From: CAZDUS01 sp964609375
GTDB lineage: Bacteria; Verrucomicrobiota; Kiritimatiellia; CAIKKV01; CAITUY01
Assembly: GCA_964609375.1 (NCBI GenBank)
Contig: CAZSSA010000001.1
Span: 9,301-73,300 of the forward strand
Reading direction: 5' to 3'
DNA length: 64,000 nucleotides
The notes under the pieces were generated by a model, which saw only the letters and a list, made by a program, of their open reading frames with translations, was not told the DNA's origin and did no database searches. Made by a program: the position numbers and the translations under genes. Below are positions 1 to 9,045 of the stretch, piece by piece; position 1 is the stretch's first letter; the number at the start of each line of letters is the position of its first letter.

Positions 1-59
1 GCCACATCGCCCGGATGATCAAGCAATGCACGGGTTATATACAATACAAACGGCTTCAT
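1..59 (-). CDS. khpA: KhpA-type KH-domain RNA-binding protein, N-terminal fragment
   Basis: Only 19 codons lie in the window; the rest runs off the left edge. The visible start reads MKPFVLYITRALLDHPGDV, which matches the beginning of the small KH-domain protein KhpA (family consensus close to MKELVEYI-KALVDHP-EV). Its ATG overlaps the rpsP stop in an ATGA, so the two genes are probably translationally coupled. rpsP followed by khpA (and then rimM, trmD, rplS) is a common bacterial order, which supports the call. In the family the protein binds RNA and, with KhpB, influences cell division and envelope gene expression in Gram-positives. Identification rests on a short fragment plus context. 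Confidence 0.72.
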   Translation of the reverse strand, partial: MKPFVLYITRALLDHPGDV

Positions 60-313
60 GCGCTGGTCTTGGCCGAAGCACGGAACTTGCGCAACAGGCT
101 CTTCACGGTATCACTAACTTGAGCGCCTTTGCTCGTCCAGTACTCAATCCGATCCATTTTAAGACTGAAATTGACACCCTTCTTCTTCGGGTCATACCAC
201 CCAATGACTTCCAGGTTCTTCCCGTCTCGCGGGCTTCGACTATCTGCGGCGACCACACGGTAAGCTATATCCTTGTTCGCTCCCGTTCGGGTCATTCTGA
301 TTTTAACTGACAT
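56..313 (-). CDS. rpsP: 30S ribosomal protein bS16
   Basis: Structural protein of the small subunit, needed for 16S rRNA folding during 30S assembly. The 85-residue product begins MSVKIRMTRTGANKDIAYRV and carries the family signatures VVAADSRSPRDGK and IGWYDPKK; the length is normal for the family. The ATG is preceded by a strong Shine-Dalgarno (GGGAGGA, about 5 bases away). It lies 79 bases downstream of ffh and overlaps khpA by four bases, giving the familiar ffh-rpsP-khpA order. The C-terminal end (KFRASAKTSA) is short and basic with nothing appended. Confidence 0.97.
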   Translation of the reverse strand: MSVKIRMTRTGANKDIAYRVVAADSRSPRDGKNLEVIGWYDPKKKGVNFSLKMDRIEYWTSKGAQVSDTVKSLLRKFRASAKTSA

Positions 314-392
314 CCCGTCCTCCCTTGAAATATGGCCTGCAGGGCAAAGTCCACCCTGAGTACAGGCGTAAAAAGTGGGTCACTATTTCACA

Positions 393-1727
393 TTATCGTC
401 GAGGGCGCAACCTCTTTTGTAACGCCCCCATCCTTTTAGCCATCTGCCGCGCCTGGTCAAACTGCCTGAGCAATTCGTTGACATCCTGAACTTGTGTGCC
501 GCTCCCCATCGCAATACGACGCTTGCGTCCAGCATTGAGAATCTCTGGCCGCCTCCGTTCCTTCCGCGTCATGCTCAGAATAATGGCCTCAGCCCGCCTT
601 GAAAAACGCTCAAAATCGCGCCCCGCACTGGCGGCATCTCTCATTTTCGCCTTTACCTGACCACCCATTGGCAACATCTCGAGCAAATTTTCAAAGGGCC
701 CCATTTTGCGTAACTGCGCCAACTGACCAAGAAAATCCTCCAAATCCAACCGACTTCCCCGAATTTTCTTTTCAACATCTGCCACCTGCTCGATATCAAC
801 CGTCAGTTGAACCTTCTCCACCAAACTGACAATATCACCCATGCCAAGAATTCGGGAAGCCATGCGTTCAGGGTAAAAGGCATCAAGATCTCCCGTGTGC
901 TCTCCGGTTCCTGTAAACAGGATCGGACATCCAGTAACCGACTGAATAGATAGAGCTGCACCACCCCTCGCATCACCATCCAGCTTCGTCAGTATCAACC
1001 CCTTGAGATCAAGCGCTTTATGAAAAACATCTGCAACATGAACCGACTCCTGCCCGATCGCCGCATCCACCACCAGAAGGGTGTTCCGGCACTTCACGAC
1101 TTCCCGTAACTCTTTCAACTCCTGGACTAATTCCTCATCAATCTGGAAACGCCCACCCGTATCAAACAAGACAACATCACGTCCGCTCCGTTCTGCCATG
1201 TCCATGGCCCGGTGACCCAAGGCGGGCACTTTCTCGTCTTTTCCCGGTCCCAACATCTCAACACCAACTTGACCAGCCAACACACGCAACTGATCAACAG
1301 CCGCTGGCCGCCGAATATCGGCACCCACCAACAAAACGTTTTTCCCATCCTTTTTCCACATCGCCGCCAGCTTTGCAGAGGATGTTGTCTTGCCCGAACC
1401 GTGTAACCCCACCAGCATCACAGGCGCCGGCTTTGGATTCAGCTCCAAACGCCGGTTCCGCCCTCCGCCAAGCAGGCTGACCAACTCGTCATGCACCCGC
1501 TTAATCACCTGCTGCCCGGGAGTAATGCTATCCAATACTTCCTGCCCCACGCATTGCGCACTCACCTTGGACACAAAGTCACGAGCCACCTCATAATTGA
1601 CATCCGCCTCAAGCAATGCCATGCGCACCTCGCGCATGGCATCGCGTATATTGTCTTCTGAAAGGCGACCATATCCGCGAAGCTTGCGGAATACCTGTTC
1701 CAACGAATGGGTCAACGATTCAAACAC
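393..1727 (-). CDS. ffh: Signal recognition particle protein Ffh (SRP54)
   Basis: GTPase subunit of the signal recognition particle; binds signal sequences of nascent membrane proteins with 4.5S RNA and docks on FtsY. The 444-residue product has the N domain (about 1-95), the G domain with P-loop GLHGSGKTTSSAKLA, G3 DTGGR and G4 TKLDGDARGG, and a methionine-rich M domain ending with the RNA-binding stretch RIAMGSGTQVQDVNELLRQF. The start is GTG at 1727, placed five bases after GGGAGG. G3 reads DTGGR where DTAGR is usual, and the M domain ends soon after the RNA-binding helices, giving a slightly compact tail. It follows clpC after a hairpin-containing gap and precedes rpsP. Confidence 0.97.
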   Translation of the reverse strand: MFESLTHSLEQVFRKLRGYGRLSEDNIRDAMREVRMALLEADVNYEVARDFVSKVSAQCVGQEVLDSITPGQQVIKRVHDELVSLLGGGRNRRLELNPKPAPVMLVGLHGSGKTTSSAKLAAMWKKDGKNVLLVGADIRRPAAVDQLRVLAGQVGVEMLGPGKDEKVPALGHRAMDMAERSGRDVVLFDTGGRFQIDEELVQELKELREVVKCRNTLLVVDAAIGQESVHVADVFHKALDLKGLILTKLDGDARGGAALSIQSVTGCPILFTGTGEHTGDLDAFYPERMASRILGMGDIVSLVEKVQLTVDIEQVADVEKKIRGSRLDLEDFLGQLAQLRKMGPFENLLEMLPMGGQVKAKMRDAASAGRDFERFSRRAEAIILSMTRKERRRPEILNAGRKRRIAMGSGTQVQDVNELLRQFDQARQMAKRMGALQKRLRPRR

Positions 1728-1747
1728 GTTTCCTCCCGAAAATCACA

Positions 1748-1770
1748 TGCGCGCCACGGGACGGCGCGCA
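1748..1770 (-). terminator. Hairpin between clpC and ffh, possible weak terminator or attenuator
   Basis: Perfect 8-bp inverted repeat (TGCGCGCC / GGCGCGCA) with a 7-base loop lies in the 98-base gap between the clpC stop and the ffh start. On the minus strand only a short T stretch (TGTGATTTTC) follows, immediately before the ffh Shine-Dalgarno. It could lower readthrough from the stress operon into ffh or protect a processed end; the missing long T tract makes full termination uncertain. Confidence 0.4.
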
Positions 1771-1825
1771 CAAACACTCGACCTTCACCTAATTTAACCT
1801 TTGCCAAAACCAGCGCCTTTCAGTC

Positions 1826-4306
1826 TCAGGCGTTTACTTCAACCCCTGCCACAACCCGGAACGCCAACCCTCCATCGGCTTTCACAACCTCAACTTTTTT
1901 GGCCCCATGTAAATCTCCCCTGAGAATCTCTTCGGCTAAAGGATCCTCCAAATAACGCTGCACGGCACGTCGAAGCGGACGAGCACCCATGGCCACATCA
2001 AACCCCTTGTCCAGCAGGAACTCCCGCGCGTCGGGGATCAGCACCAACTCGATCCCCTTGGCGGCCACACGTTTCTGGACCTTGGCCACTTCGAGTCCAA
2101 GGATCTTAATCGTATCATCCCTGGATAACTGGCGGAACACAACAATTTCATCCAACCGGTTGATGAATTCCGGCTTGAACATCCGCTTAACGTCCTCAAG
2201 CATCCTCTGCTTCAACATCTCATAATCCAGCGCTCCGCTGGTTTCCGTAAATCCCAATCCCGCTTTCCGACCGAAATCAGCGCCCAGGTTTGTAGTCAGA
2301 ATAATCACCGTATTCCGGAAATCAATGGGACGCCCAAAGCTATCCGTCAACCGCCCTTCCTCCATAATCTGAAGGAGCATGTGCATCACATCCGGATGCG
2401 CCTTCTCAATCTCATCAAACAAAACCACGGAATAGGGACGGCGCCGAACCTTTTCCGTCAACTGCCCCCCCTCCTCGTAACCCACATATCCCGGCGGAGA
2501 TCCCACCAACCGTGAAACGGTAAATTTCTCCATGTATTCGGACATATCAAGCTGGATCAGGGCATTCGGATCATCAAACATGAACTCCGCCAGCGCTTTC
2601 GCCAACAAGGTTTTCCCAACCCCCGTCGGTCCTAGAAAAACAAACGAACCGATCGGGCGCTTGGGGTCCTTCAGATCCGCACGCGACCTCCGAAGCGCTT
2701 TTGATATCGCCAAAATGGCAGGATCCTGCCCTACCACCGTCTTCCCAAGCTCCTCCTCCATCTGAAGAAGGCGGGCAAGCTCCTTGCCCTCCATTTTTTT
2801 CAGGGGAACCCCCGTCCATTTGGACACAACGGCCATCACTTCTTCCGCTGTCACCTTAACTTTTTTCTTCTGGGACACTTCCCGCCACTTCTTCACGCTC
2901 TCTTCAAGCGCTTCACGTTCCCTGCGTTCCAAATCACGCAATTGAGCCGCATCTTCAAACTTCTGGGCTTTAATCGCCGCTTCTTTCTGAATCCGGATCT
3001 TCTCGATACCCTGTTCTTTCTTGCGCAGGTCGGGAGATCGGGTGGTCGCTTGAATCCGCGCACGGGACCCAGCCTCATCAATGGTATCAATAGCCTTGTC
3101 CGGAAGACGCCTCCCGGATAGATACCGGTCAGTCAACCGGGCCGCCGCTTCAATGGCATCATCAGTAATTTTGACCCCGTGATGCTCCTCGTATTTATAA
3201 CGAATACCTTTCAAAATCCGAATGGCTTCATCCACGGTCGGCTCATTGACCTGTACCGTCTGGAACCGCCGCTCCAATGCACTGTCTTTCTCAATATGCT
3301 TGCGATACTCATCGAGCGTCGTTGCACCAATACATTGCAACTCCCCGCGCGCCAAGGCGGGCTTAATAATATTCGAGGCATCCATCGTACCCTCAGCCGA
3401 CCCCGCCCCCACAATCGTATGCAATTCATCAACAAATAACATGACATTCCCAGACCGGCGTATCTCGTCCATGACCGCCTTAATTCTCTCCTCAAACTGT
3501 CCGCGATACTTGGTCCCTGCAATCATAAGGGCTAAATCCAACGCAATAACACGTTTATTCCTCAAGATATCAGGCACCAGCCCTTGCACGATCACTTGGG
3601 CAAGACCCTCGGCAATGGCCGTCTTGCCAACCCCAGCTTCACCAAGCAAAACAGGATTGTTTTTGGTTCTACGGCAAAGGATCTGAATGACGCGCTCCAA
3701 CTCAGGCTCTCGCCCAATCATCGGATCTAACGCTCCCTTTTTCGCCATTTCCGTTAAATCCCTCCCAAAAGCGTTTAAAGCGGGGGTCTTCTGCTTGGTG
3801 GCAGCCGGTGGCGTTTGCTTTGTCTTTGGCTCCGGAGTCTCGGATTCCTCTCCAGGCTCAAAATTCGGATCAAGCTCCTTCATGACTTCGACTCGCGTCG
3901 TGTCAACATCAACATTCAGCGCCCGTAATACTTGAGCGGCCACCCCTTCTCCTTCCCGCAACAACCCCAACAAGATATGCTCAGTCCCGATATAGGAATG
4001 ATTCAAGGTGCGAGCCTCAGTCGCCGCCAATTGCAGGACTTTTTTCGCACGGGGAGTAAAGGGAACGTTGCCGACTGTCTTGGTTTCCGGCCCCTGACCA
4101 ACCAGTTTCTCCACCTCTAACCGCATGGACTCCAACGAGATACCCATGCGATCAAGCACCGTCACAGCCACCCCGGATCCCAGCGCCACCAACCCGAGCA
4201 GAATATGCTCCGTCCCAACATAAGGATGGTTGAACCGTTCCGCCTCAGAGCGAGCCAGTTGAATAACCTGCTGGGCTCGCGGTGTATAATTTCCTGAATT
4301 TGCCAT
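1826..4306 (-). CDS. clpC: ATP-dependent Clp protease ATPase subunit ClpC
   Basis: Hsp100 AAA+ unfoldase that feeds proteins to ClpP. Domains of the 826-residue product: a double Clp-N repeat (1-150) with two GTEHILLGL motifs, whose glutamates form the phosphoarginine docking sites in Bacillus ClpC; AAA-1 with Walker [12 protein letters not shown]; a coiled middle domain with a UVR-like stretch ([12 protein letters not shown]); AAA-2 with Walker [13 protein letters not shown]; and a GLGF loop for ClpP contact. The M domain makes it ClpC rather than ClpA; ClpB-type long M arms are absent. It is 21 bases downstream of mcsB, so arginine-phosphorylated substrates are the likely clients. clpP is not in the window. 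Confidence 0.96.
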   Translation of the reverse strand: MANSGNYTPRAQQVIQLARSEAERFNHPYVGTEHILLGLVALGSGVAVTVLDRMGISLESMRLEVEKLVGQGPETKTVGNVPFTPRAKKVLQLAATEARTLNHSYIGTEHILLGLLREGEGVAAQVLRALNVDVDTTRVEVMKELDPNFEPGEESETPEPKTKQTPPAATKQKTPALNAFGRDLTEMAKKGALDPMIGREPELERVIQILCRRTKNNPVLLGEAGVGKTAIAEGLAQVIVQGLVPDILRNKRVIALDLALMIAGTKYRGQFEERIKAVMDEIRRSGNVMLFVDELHTIVGAGSAEGTMDASNIIKPALARGELQCIGATTLDEYRKHIEKDSALERRFQTVQVNEPTVDEAIRILKGIRYKYEEHHGVKITDDAIEAAARLTDRYLSGRRLPDKAIDTIDEAGSRARIQATTRSPDLRKKEQGIEKIRIQKEAAIKAQKFEDAAQLRDLERREREALEESVKKWREVSQKKKVKVTAEEVMAVVSKWTGVPLKKMEGKELARLLQMEEELGKTVVGQDPAILAISKALRRSRADLKDPKRPIGSFVFLGPTGVGKTLLAKALAEFMFDDPNALIQLDMSEYMEKFTVSRLVGSPPGYVGYEEGGQLTEKVRRRPYSVVLFDEIEKAHPDVMHMLLQIMEEGRLTDSFGRPIDFRNTVIILTTNLGADFGRKAGLGFTETSGALDYEMLKQRMLEDVKRMFKPEFINRLDEIVVFRQLSRDDTIKILGLEVAKVQKRVAAKGIELVLIPDAREFLLDKGFDVAMGARPLRRAVQRYLEDPLAEEILRGDLHGAKKVEVVKADGGLAFRVVAGVEVNA

Positions 4307-4327
4307 ATAAAAACCAATCCTTGCGGG

Positions 4328-5389
4328 TTAACCAACCAATGTAGCCCGCCTTACAACTTCTCTCACTCGCGCCGCCCGCAACTCATCCCGCTCCTCAGGC
4401 TTCACAAACTGCCCCGCCGATTTCTGCAAGTGACCGGGCTGCGAACACAGCGTTAACCGGTTAATATCCGCCATCTCCAATCCCTCAATCATACCAAGAT
4501 CAAATCCAAGGCGCAACCCGGAGAGCAAGTCCAGTGTTTCACGCGATGTCAACACCCTCGCATGACACAAGACACCATAGGCCCTTCCAACAAAATCCCG
4601 GATCCGGCTTTCCCGCTGCTCCATCAGCCGAATTCTGGCATTTCGCTCGTGATTGGCAATTTCATTCACAATTTGAGCGAGTCGCTCAATAATAGCCGCT
4701 TCCGATTCACCCAATGTAGTCTGGTTCGAGACCTGAAACATATTCCCCGTCGCCTCCGTCCCCTCACCCAGAAGCCCCCGAACCATCAGACCAATCTTGC
4801 TCAACCCCTTGATAATTGGCTCGATTTCATTCGCCAATCGCAATGCCGGCACATGCAACATCACACTAGCTCGGAGCCCTGTGCCTACATTCGTCGGACA
4901 TGCCGTCAAATACCCAAGCCTCGGCGAAAACGCATAATGAACTTTCTCCTCAATTTCGGAGTCCATCATGTCAATTTCTCGCCATAGTTCATTAAGTAAT
5001 AATCCCGGACGCATCGCTTGTAACCGAAGATGATCCTCCTCATTCACCATGACCCCAAGAATCTCGTCCGGCCGCACCACAAGGCAACTCCCCCGCGACT
5101 TCCGGACCAGTTCCATACTGATCAAATGCCGCTCATGAAGAAAATCCTTGTCCTGCAATGGGATATCCCCCATGTCAACACCCATGGCAGAATCAAGCGA
5201 TTTCACCGTTCCAAGAACGTCCTCCATCTGACGTTGAACCCGAAGACACTCCTCCTCGCCAGCCCAACCAGGAAAGGCAATGCCATGGAGATTCCTCGCC
5301 AACCGGATACGACTGCTGATAACAATCATATTACGCCCGTCTTCAGGCAACCATGAGCCGGGTTTACTTACTAAATCATCCAGCTTCAT
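4328..5389 (-). CDS. mcsB: Protein arginine kinase McsB
   Basis: ATP:guanido phosphotransferase-fold kinase that phosphorylates arginine residues of proteins and marks them for ClpC-ClpP degradation. The 353-residue product shows the nucleotide-binding start SSRIRLARNL, the central CPTNVGTGLRASVMLHVP block, RGLLGEGTEATGNMFQVSNQ, and near the C terminus the RDELRA sequence that corresponds to the RDxxRA allosteric phosphoarginine pocket of McsB. That last motif separates it from creatine/arginine kinases. The ATG follows GGGAGG by six bases and lies inside the end of mcsA (14-base overlap), so translation is probably coupled. No phosphoarginine phosphatase (YwlE) gene is seen nearby. Confidence 0.95.
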   Translation of the reverse strand: MKLDDLVSKPGSWLPEDGRNMIVISSRIRLARNLHGIAFPGWAGEEECLRVQRQMEDVLGTVKSLDSAMGVDMGDIPLQDKDFLHERHLISMELVRKSRGSCLVVRPDEILGVMVNEEDHLRLQAMRPGLLLNELWREIDMMDSEIEEKVHYAFSPRLGYLTACPTNVGTGLRASVMLHVPALRLANEIEPIIKGLSKIGLMVRGLLGEGTEATGNMFQVSNQTTLGESEAAIIERLAQIVNEIANHERNARIRLMEQRESRIRDFVGRAYGVLCHARVLTSRETLDLLSGLRLGFDLGMIEGLEMADINRLTLCSQPGHLQKSAGQFVKPEERDELRAARVREVVRRATLVG

Positions 5390-5861
5390 GCCCCGCCTCC
5401 CGAATCAAATCCCGCACTTGCGCCGCTCGCTCATAGTCTTCACACTTGATGGCATCATCAAGGTCTCCTTGAAGCTTCACCACCCTCGACTTCACCCCCA
5501 CCACTTGACGGACAGTCCTTGGAACCTTTCCTTTGTGTGTCACGCCTTTATGCATCGCCGCCAACATCGGTTTAAGGTCTTCACCAAACGACTCATAACA
5601 ACGTTCACACCCAAGACGCCCCGTTTTTTTAAAATCCGTTCCCCGAAGGTGGCAGTAAGGACAACGGCGATTCAAGAACCCAGAAGCATCATCACCACCC
5701 GCCAGTCCAAAAAGAATCTCCGGAATGGACATGACATTCTGAACATTCAGTCCGCTTTCCTCTGCGCACTCCTCGCATAAGTGCAATTCCCTGCTATTAC
5801 CGTCAATCACTTGCGATACATGAATGGAGGCTTCACTCTGATGACAGCTATCACAAAGCAT
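5376..5861 (-). CDS. mcsA: McsA, zinc-binding activator of the McsB arginine kinase
   Basis: Adaptor and activator of McsB. The 161-residue product (from ATG 5861; a GTG at 5867 is also in frame) contains several CxxC pairs (MLCDSC, LCEEC, CPYC, CERC) forming two likely zinc sites, and a C-terminal UVR helix pair (LDDAIKCEDYERAAQVRDLI). ATG 5861 is preferred because an AAGGG Shine-Dalgarno lies nine bases upstream, too close for the GTG. First gene of the mcsA-mcsB-clpC unit. In Firmicutes ctsR usually precedes mcsA; here no ctsR is present and no CtsR or CIRCE operator was recognised in the upstream 270 bases, so the stress control must differ. Confidence 0.9.
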   Translation of the reverse strand: MLCDSCHQSEASIHVSQVIDGNSRELHLCEECAEESGLNVQNVMSIPEILFGLAGGDDASGFLNRRCPYCHLRGTDFKKTGRLGCERCYESFGEDLKPMLAAMHKGVTHKGKVPRTVRQVVGVKSRVVKLQGDLDDAIKCEDYERAAQVRDLIREAGHEAG

Positions 5862-6085
5862 ACTCACACACCCTTCTCAAAACACGCCTTGAACACTTTT
5901 GGAAGCTGGGCAGTACAAAGTCGTACCGTACACCGCACCATCAAAACAAAGGTCCGCAGGTGAAGCATCCATAGTAGTGACGCCCCCTCCGTAAAACAAC
6001 CTGATTTTAAAAACAGCTCCTTATTTATTTGAAACAGACCCTTCTCGTCGTGTTTTTTAACGAACATTATTTACAAACACACCGA

Positions 6086-6114
6086 TTGACATCCATCCGC
6101 ACTTCGAGTATCCT
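6086..6114 (+). promoter_or_regulatory. Sigma-70-type promoter for the secreted protein gene at 6174
   Basis: TTGACA (6086-6091), a 17-base spacer and TATCCT (6109-6114) form a good -35/-10 pair on the plus strand. Transcription would start near 6121 and leave a leader of about 53 bases before the ATG at 6174. The rest of the gap from 5868 holds the divergent mcsA leader; I see no clear operator there. Confidence 0.6.
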
Positions 6115-6173
6115 GAGTGTAGAGTTGAAGTGAGATGTTTTTATATCTATTTGTATTCAATGGGGTGAATAAA

Positions 6174-7601
6174 ATGAAAAAAATGATTGGAATATTAGCG
6201 GCTTCTGTTCTGGCTCAGCTGGCATACGCTCAGGCGACTTCTTCTGTCCCCTATCAAATCACGTTTGAGAATTACGGCGCAGGGTCTTCGATCCTGAGCA
6301 ACGCCAATAATGACGGCTGGTTTGGCACCGAGGGCACGGTGGCTGTCGTGACAAACATCCAGTACACACCTGCTATGCAGTCTTATCTGACAAACTCCGT
6401 AAGCCACTCCAATGTGCTGAAGTTCTCGGACGGAACCATTTCCAATATGTTCGATGGCAGCGGCCTGTCGGACATCGTTATAGACACAATGATCCAGCCG
6501 GTCCGCAGCGAGGCACCCACCTCGCAGACGATGCTCGCTGTCAGTAATTCACAAGTCTCTCTCTACTTCGATACGAATGGTTACATCAATGTGTATCATG
6601 GTGTAATGACAAATGCGGATTATGGCAATCCTCCCCATTCCGCACAATGGAGCGTACTAAGCAATGGATTTGGTGCCGCTGAATCGGGAGCTTGGGTACG
6701 CGTCACCGTCAATATGAAGCATGACGGCGATTCATCAATGTCGTACTTTAAAATGAAAATAAACAATACGGAGTTCGTGAACCCTCTGGCATATTCAGAC
6801 ACAGCTGGCTCATTGACACCAACGGGTTCATGGTTCCTGTGCGCCAATTACAATCAAAACAAGTTGAACCAGATCGCCATAAATGGCAGCGGCATGCTGG
6901 ATGACTTCGTCGTGGCCACTACCGAAGGAAGCTATGTAGCCGCCGCTCCTACCGTCTATGTAATGATTGCCGGCAACGGAGGCAGCGTCACTCCTCCTGG
7001 ACCCGTCGTTTTCACAGCCAGCCCCGGTGAGACAAACTTTGTCATTCTCGCTTCAAACTACTACCAGATTTCCTCGGTTTATACCGGCGCTTATCAGGGA
7101 GTTTCAAACCTTGTCGCCACAGAGGAGGGTGCTGTAAGCAATAGTTTTGTTTGGGCGAATATCACAGGAAACTCCTCTTTGTTTGTGACGTTTGCCCCTA
7201 TGTTGGCTGCAAGCAACGTGCCGCTTTACTGGATGGCTGACAGGTCCCCGACCAACGGAGATTACCCAACGTGGGACAGCGTGTCCCTGAGCGACGTGGA
7301 CGGCGACGGCATGGTGACTTGGAAGGAGTATATCGCCCGAACTCATCCCGGCAACTCCAACTCCGTGCTGAGAATCTTAAGCCAGACGTTCAGCAACGGT
7401 TTGCCGCGTATCGTCTGGTCCGGCAGCACAGAACCTGATCGCCCCGCCTCCATGATTCAACTGTCGACGAATCTGGTCGACATCGACTCTTGGACCGCCA
7501 TTAGCAACAATATTCCTGCTGACGCCAGCGGGACCAATGAGTGGAAGGCCTCTGCGCCTGCTCCAACGCCAGCGTTCTACCGGGTGTCAGTCACAAACTG
7601 A
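6174..7601 (+). CDS. Secreted protein with LamG-like region and C-terminal calcium-motif module
   Basis: Function unknown. The 475-residue product has a classical signal peptide (MKKMIGILAASVLAQLAYAQ) with cleavage near AYA-Q. ATG 6174 was chosen over ATG 6135 because GGGGTG lies eight bases upstream and the signal peptide then begins directly. Residues about 25-260 resemble a concanavalin/LamG-type beta sandwich (judged by pattern only), 260-350 a small beta domain, and 370-475 a module beginning with the calcium-like motif DVDGDGMVTWKEY and ending FYRVSVTN. The same terminal module closes the subtilase at 49579-54729. The protein is rich in Ser, Thr, Asn and nearly free of charged clusters. 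The gene is a lone plus-strand unit with its own promoter and terminator, and is visibly less GC-rich than its neighbours. Confidence 0.85.
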   Translation: MKKMIGILAASVLAQLAYAQATSSVPYQITFENYGAGSSILSNANNDGWFGTEGTVAVVTNIQYTPAMQSYLTNSVSHSNVLKFSDGTISNMFDGSGLSDIVIDTMIQPVRSEAPTSQTMLAVSNSQVSLYFDTNGYINVYHGVMTNADYGNPPHSAQWSVLSNGFGAAESGAWVRVTVNMKHDGDSSMSYFKMKINNTEFVNPLAYSDTAGSLTPTGSWFLCANYNQNKLNQIAINGSGMLDDFVVATTEGSYVAAAPTVYVMIAGNGGSVTPPGPVVFTASPGETNFVILASNYYQISSVYTGAYQGVSNLVATEEGAVSNSFVWANITGNSSLFVTFAPMLAASNVPLYWMADRSPTNGDYPTWDSVSLSDVDGDGMVTWKEYIARTHPGNSNSVLRILSQTFSNGLPRIVWSGSTEPDRPASMIQLSTNLVDIDSWTAISNNIPADASGTNEWKASAPAPTPAFYRVSVTN

Positions 7602-7616
7602 TCACTGGGTCATATT

Positions 7617-7657
7617 AAAAAAGAAAAACCGCCTAATAAAGGCGGTTTTTCTTTTTT
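7617..7657. terminator. Bidirectional intrinsic terminator between convergent genes
   Basis: A perfect 17-bp inverted repeat (arms 7617-7633 and 7641-7657, loop taataaa) with a CCGCC/GGCGG core flanked by A-rich and T-rich arms. Read on either strand it gives a GC stem followed by a T run, so it can stop both the gene at 6174-7601 and the minus-strand one-carbon operon ending at 7679. Confidence 0.9.
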
Positions 7658-7678
7658 AGACGGAACCCCCACTTCGGC

Positions 7679-8935
7679 TTAATGCTTAAAGCACCGTTGC
7701 CCGGTAAACACCATGGCAACATCCGCCTCATTACACGCCTCAATAACCTCAAAGTCCCGTTCAGACCCCCCGGGCTGAATAACCGCGGTAATCCCCTCGC
7801 GGATCCCCACCTCAACTCCATCGCGAAACGGGAAAAAGGCGTCCGATACCATGCATGCCCCTGTCAGACCACCTTTGCAGTCCGCCGTGTCTTTCTCAAT
7901 GGCCACCTTCTTAACCTCATCCGTCAAAGCGCCATAAGGGACCCCATGGCGTGTCCAGCATAGTCGGTCGGCAAAGTTCCGATACGCCTTGTCACGGGCG
8001 TACTGGGCCATGCCAACACGATCCTGACCGCCTGCTCCAATGCTGATAGTCACCCCATCCTTCACATACAGGACAGAATTGCTGGTCACGCCACATTCAA
8101 CCAACCAGCCAAACATCAAATCCTCATATTCCTTTTCCGTCGGCTGCCGTCCTATTTTGTACTCCCTGCCTTTGTAAGTGGCCTCAGCCTGGGTCAACCC
8201 CGAGACTGCTCGCGTCAAGGGAACAAACGACGTTTGAACAATCATGCCCCCGTCCACCAACGACTTTATATCAAGTGTGACCGCCCCTGCAAACGCATGG
8301 AGCTTTGCCATATTTCCAATCCGCATCACCCGCAGGTTCTTCTTTTTTGAAAAAACATCCATGACCCCATCATTAAAATCTGGAGCCACAACAACCTCAG
8401 CATAATTTTCAACAATGAGCCTCGCCGTATCAAGATCAACAGCCCTGTTGAGCGCAATAGCACCACCAAACGCAGCAACCCGATCTGCCATGTTCGCCTT
8501 ACGGTACGCTTCAGCCAGTGAATCATCCCGCGCCGCACCACAAGGATTATTGTGCTTAACAATCACAGCACAGGGTTTATCCGTCAAATACCGCATGATG
8601 TTAAGGGCATTGTCTGCATCCGTGATATTCGTCTTGCCTGGATGCTTTCCGGACTGCAGTAATTCCACGTCCGAGGCAAGATAACGGCCCGGATGGATGC
8701 ACTGCACTTCACCTAGTGTAAGGTTGCCACCCGTCAGCTTAAACAGAGCGGCTTCCTGGCCGGGATTCTCTCCATAGCGCAATCCCTTGCGTACATTATC
8801 AATCAGCCAAGAGACTTTTTCATAGGTCAGCGTCTGCCGTCGACCGTCCTCATCGATGAAGGCTATCTCCATGCGGGGCGGAAAATGATCATCCATGATG
8901 GTCTTATATGCCGACTTGAAATCTTGTGTAGCCAT
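7679..8935 (-). CDS. purH: AICAR transformylase (C-terminal PurH domain only)
   Basis: Transfers the formyl group of 10-formyl-THF to AICAR, giving FAICAR in purine synthesis. The 418-residue product has the transformylase motif KHNNPCG, whose Lys-His pair is catalytic in human ATIC, together with GLRYGENPGQ and SDAFFPFRDG. The N-terminal methylglyoxal-synthase-like IMP cyclohydrolase domain is absent, so a separate cyclohydrolase (PurH N-domain or PurO-like) must exist elsewhere. Start ATG 8935 is chosen over ATG 8962 because GGGAG lies eight bases before it. Last gene of the one-carbon operon, 110 bases after folD, which fits its use of 10-formyl-THF. The symbol is used for the domain; the protein is not bifunctional. 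Confidence 0.88.
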   Translation of the reverse strand: MATQDFKSAYKTIMDDHFPPRMEIAFIDEDGRRQTLTYEKVSWLIDNVRKGLRYGENPGQEAALFKLTGGNLTLGEVQCIHPGRYLASDVELLQSGKHPGKTNITDADNALNIMRYLTDKPCAVIVKHNNPCGAARDDSLAEAYRKANMADRVAAFGGAIALNRAVDLDTARLIVENYAEVVVAPDFNDGVMDVFSKKKNLRVMRIGNMAKLHAFAGAVTLDIKSLVDGGMIVQTSFVPLTRAVSGLTQAEATYKGREYKIGRQPTEKEYEDLMFGWLVECGVTSNSVLYVKDGVTISIGAGGQDRVGMAQYARDKAYRNFADRLCWTRHGVPYGALTDEVKKVAIEKDTADCKGGLTGACMVSDAFFPFRDGVEVGIREGITAVIQPGGSERDFEVIEACNEADVAMVFTGQRCFKH

Positions 8936-9045
8936 GCCGATTCTCCCGTTATAAACAACCAAACAAGGCGCCCGACAAACACTACACCAGGCGCCCCTAA
9001 CACGGTCGGCACAATACCCTACTTTCTCATCAGAAACAACAACAC

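Noticed and set aside
3222..3686. 154-codon plus-strand frame inside clpC
   Set aside because: Antisense to the AAA-1 domain of clpC; no independent evidence.
5864..6067. 67-codon minus-strand frame overlapping the mcsA start
   Set aside because: Covers the mcsA upstream region, no family resemblance and no spaced ribosome binding site.
5862..6085. CtsR or CIRCE operator upstream of mcsA
   Set aside because: Neither the GGTCAAA tandem heptads nor the TTAGCACTC inverted repeat is present.
6174..7601. PEP-CTERM sorting signal
   Set aside because: The C terminus has no PEP motif, hydrophobic helix and basic end; it closes with a soluble FYRVSV module.
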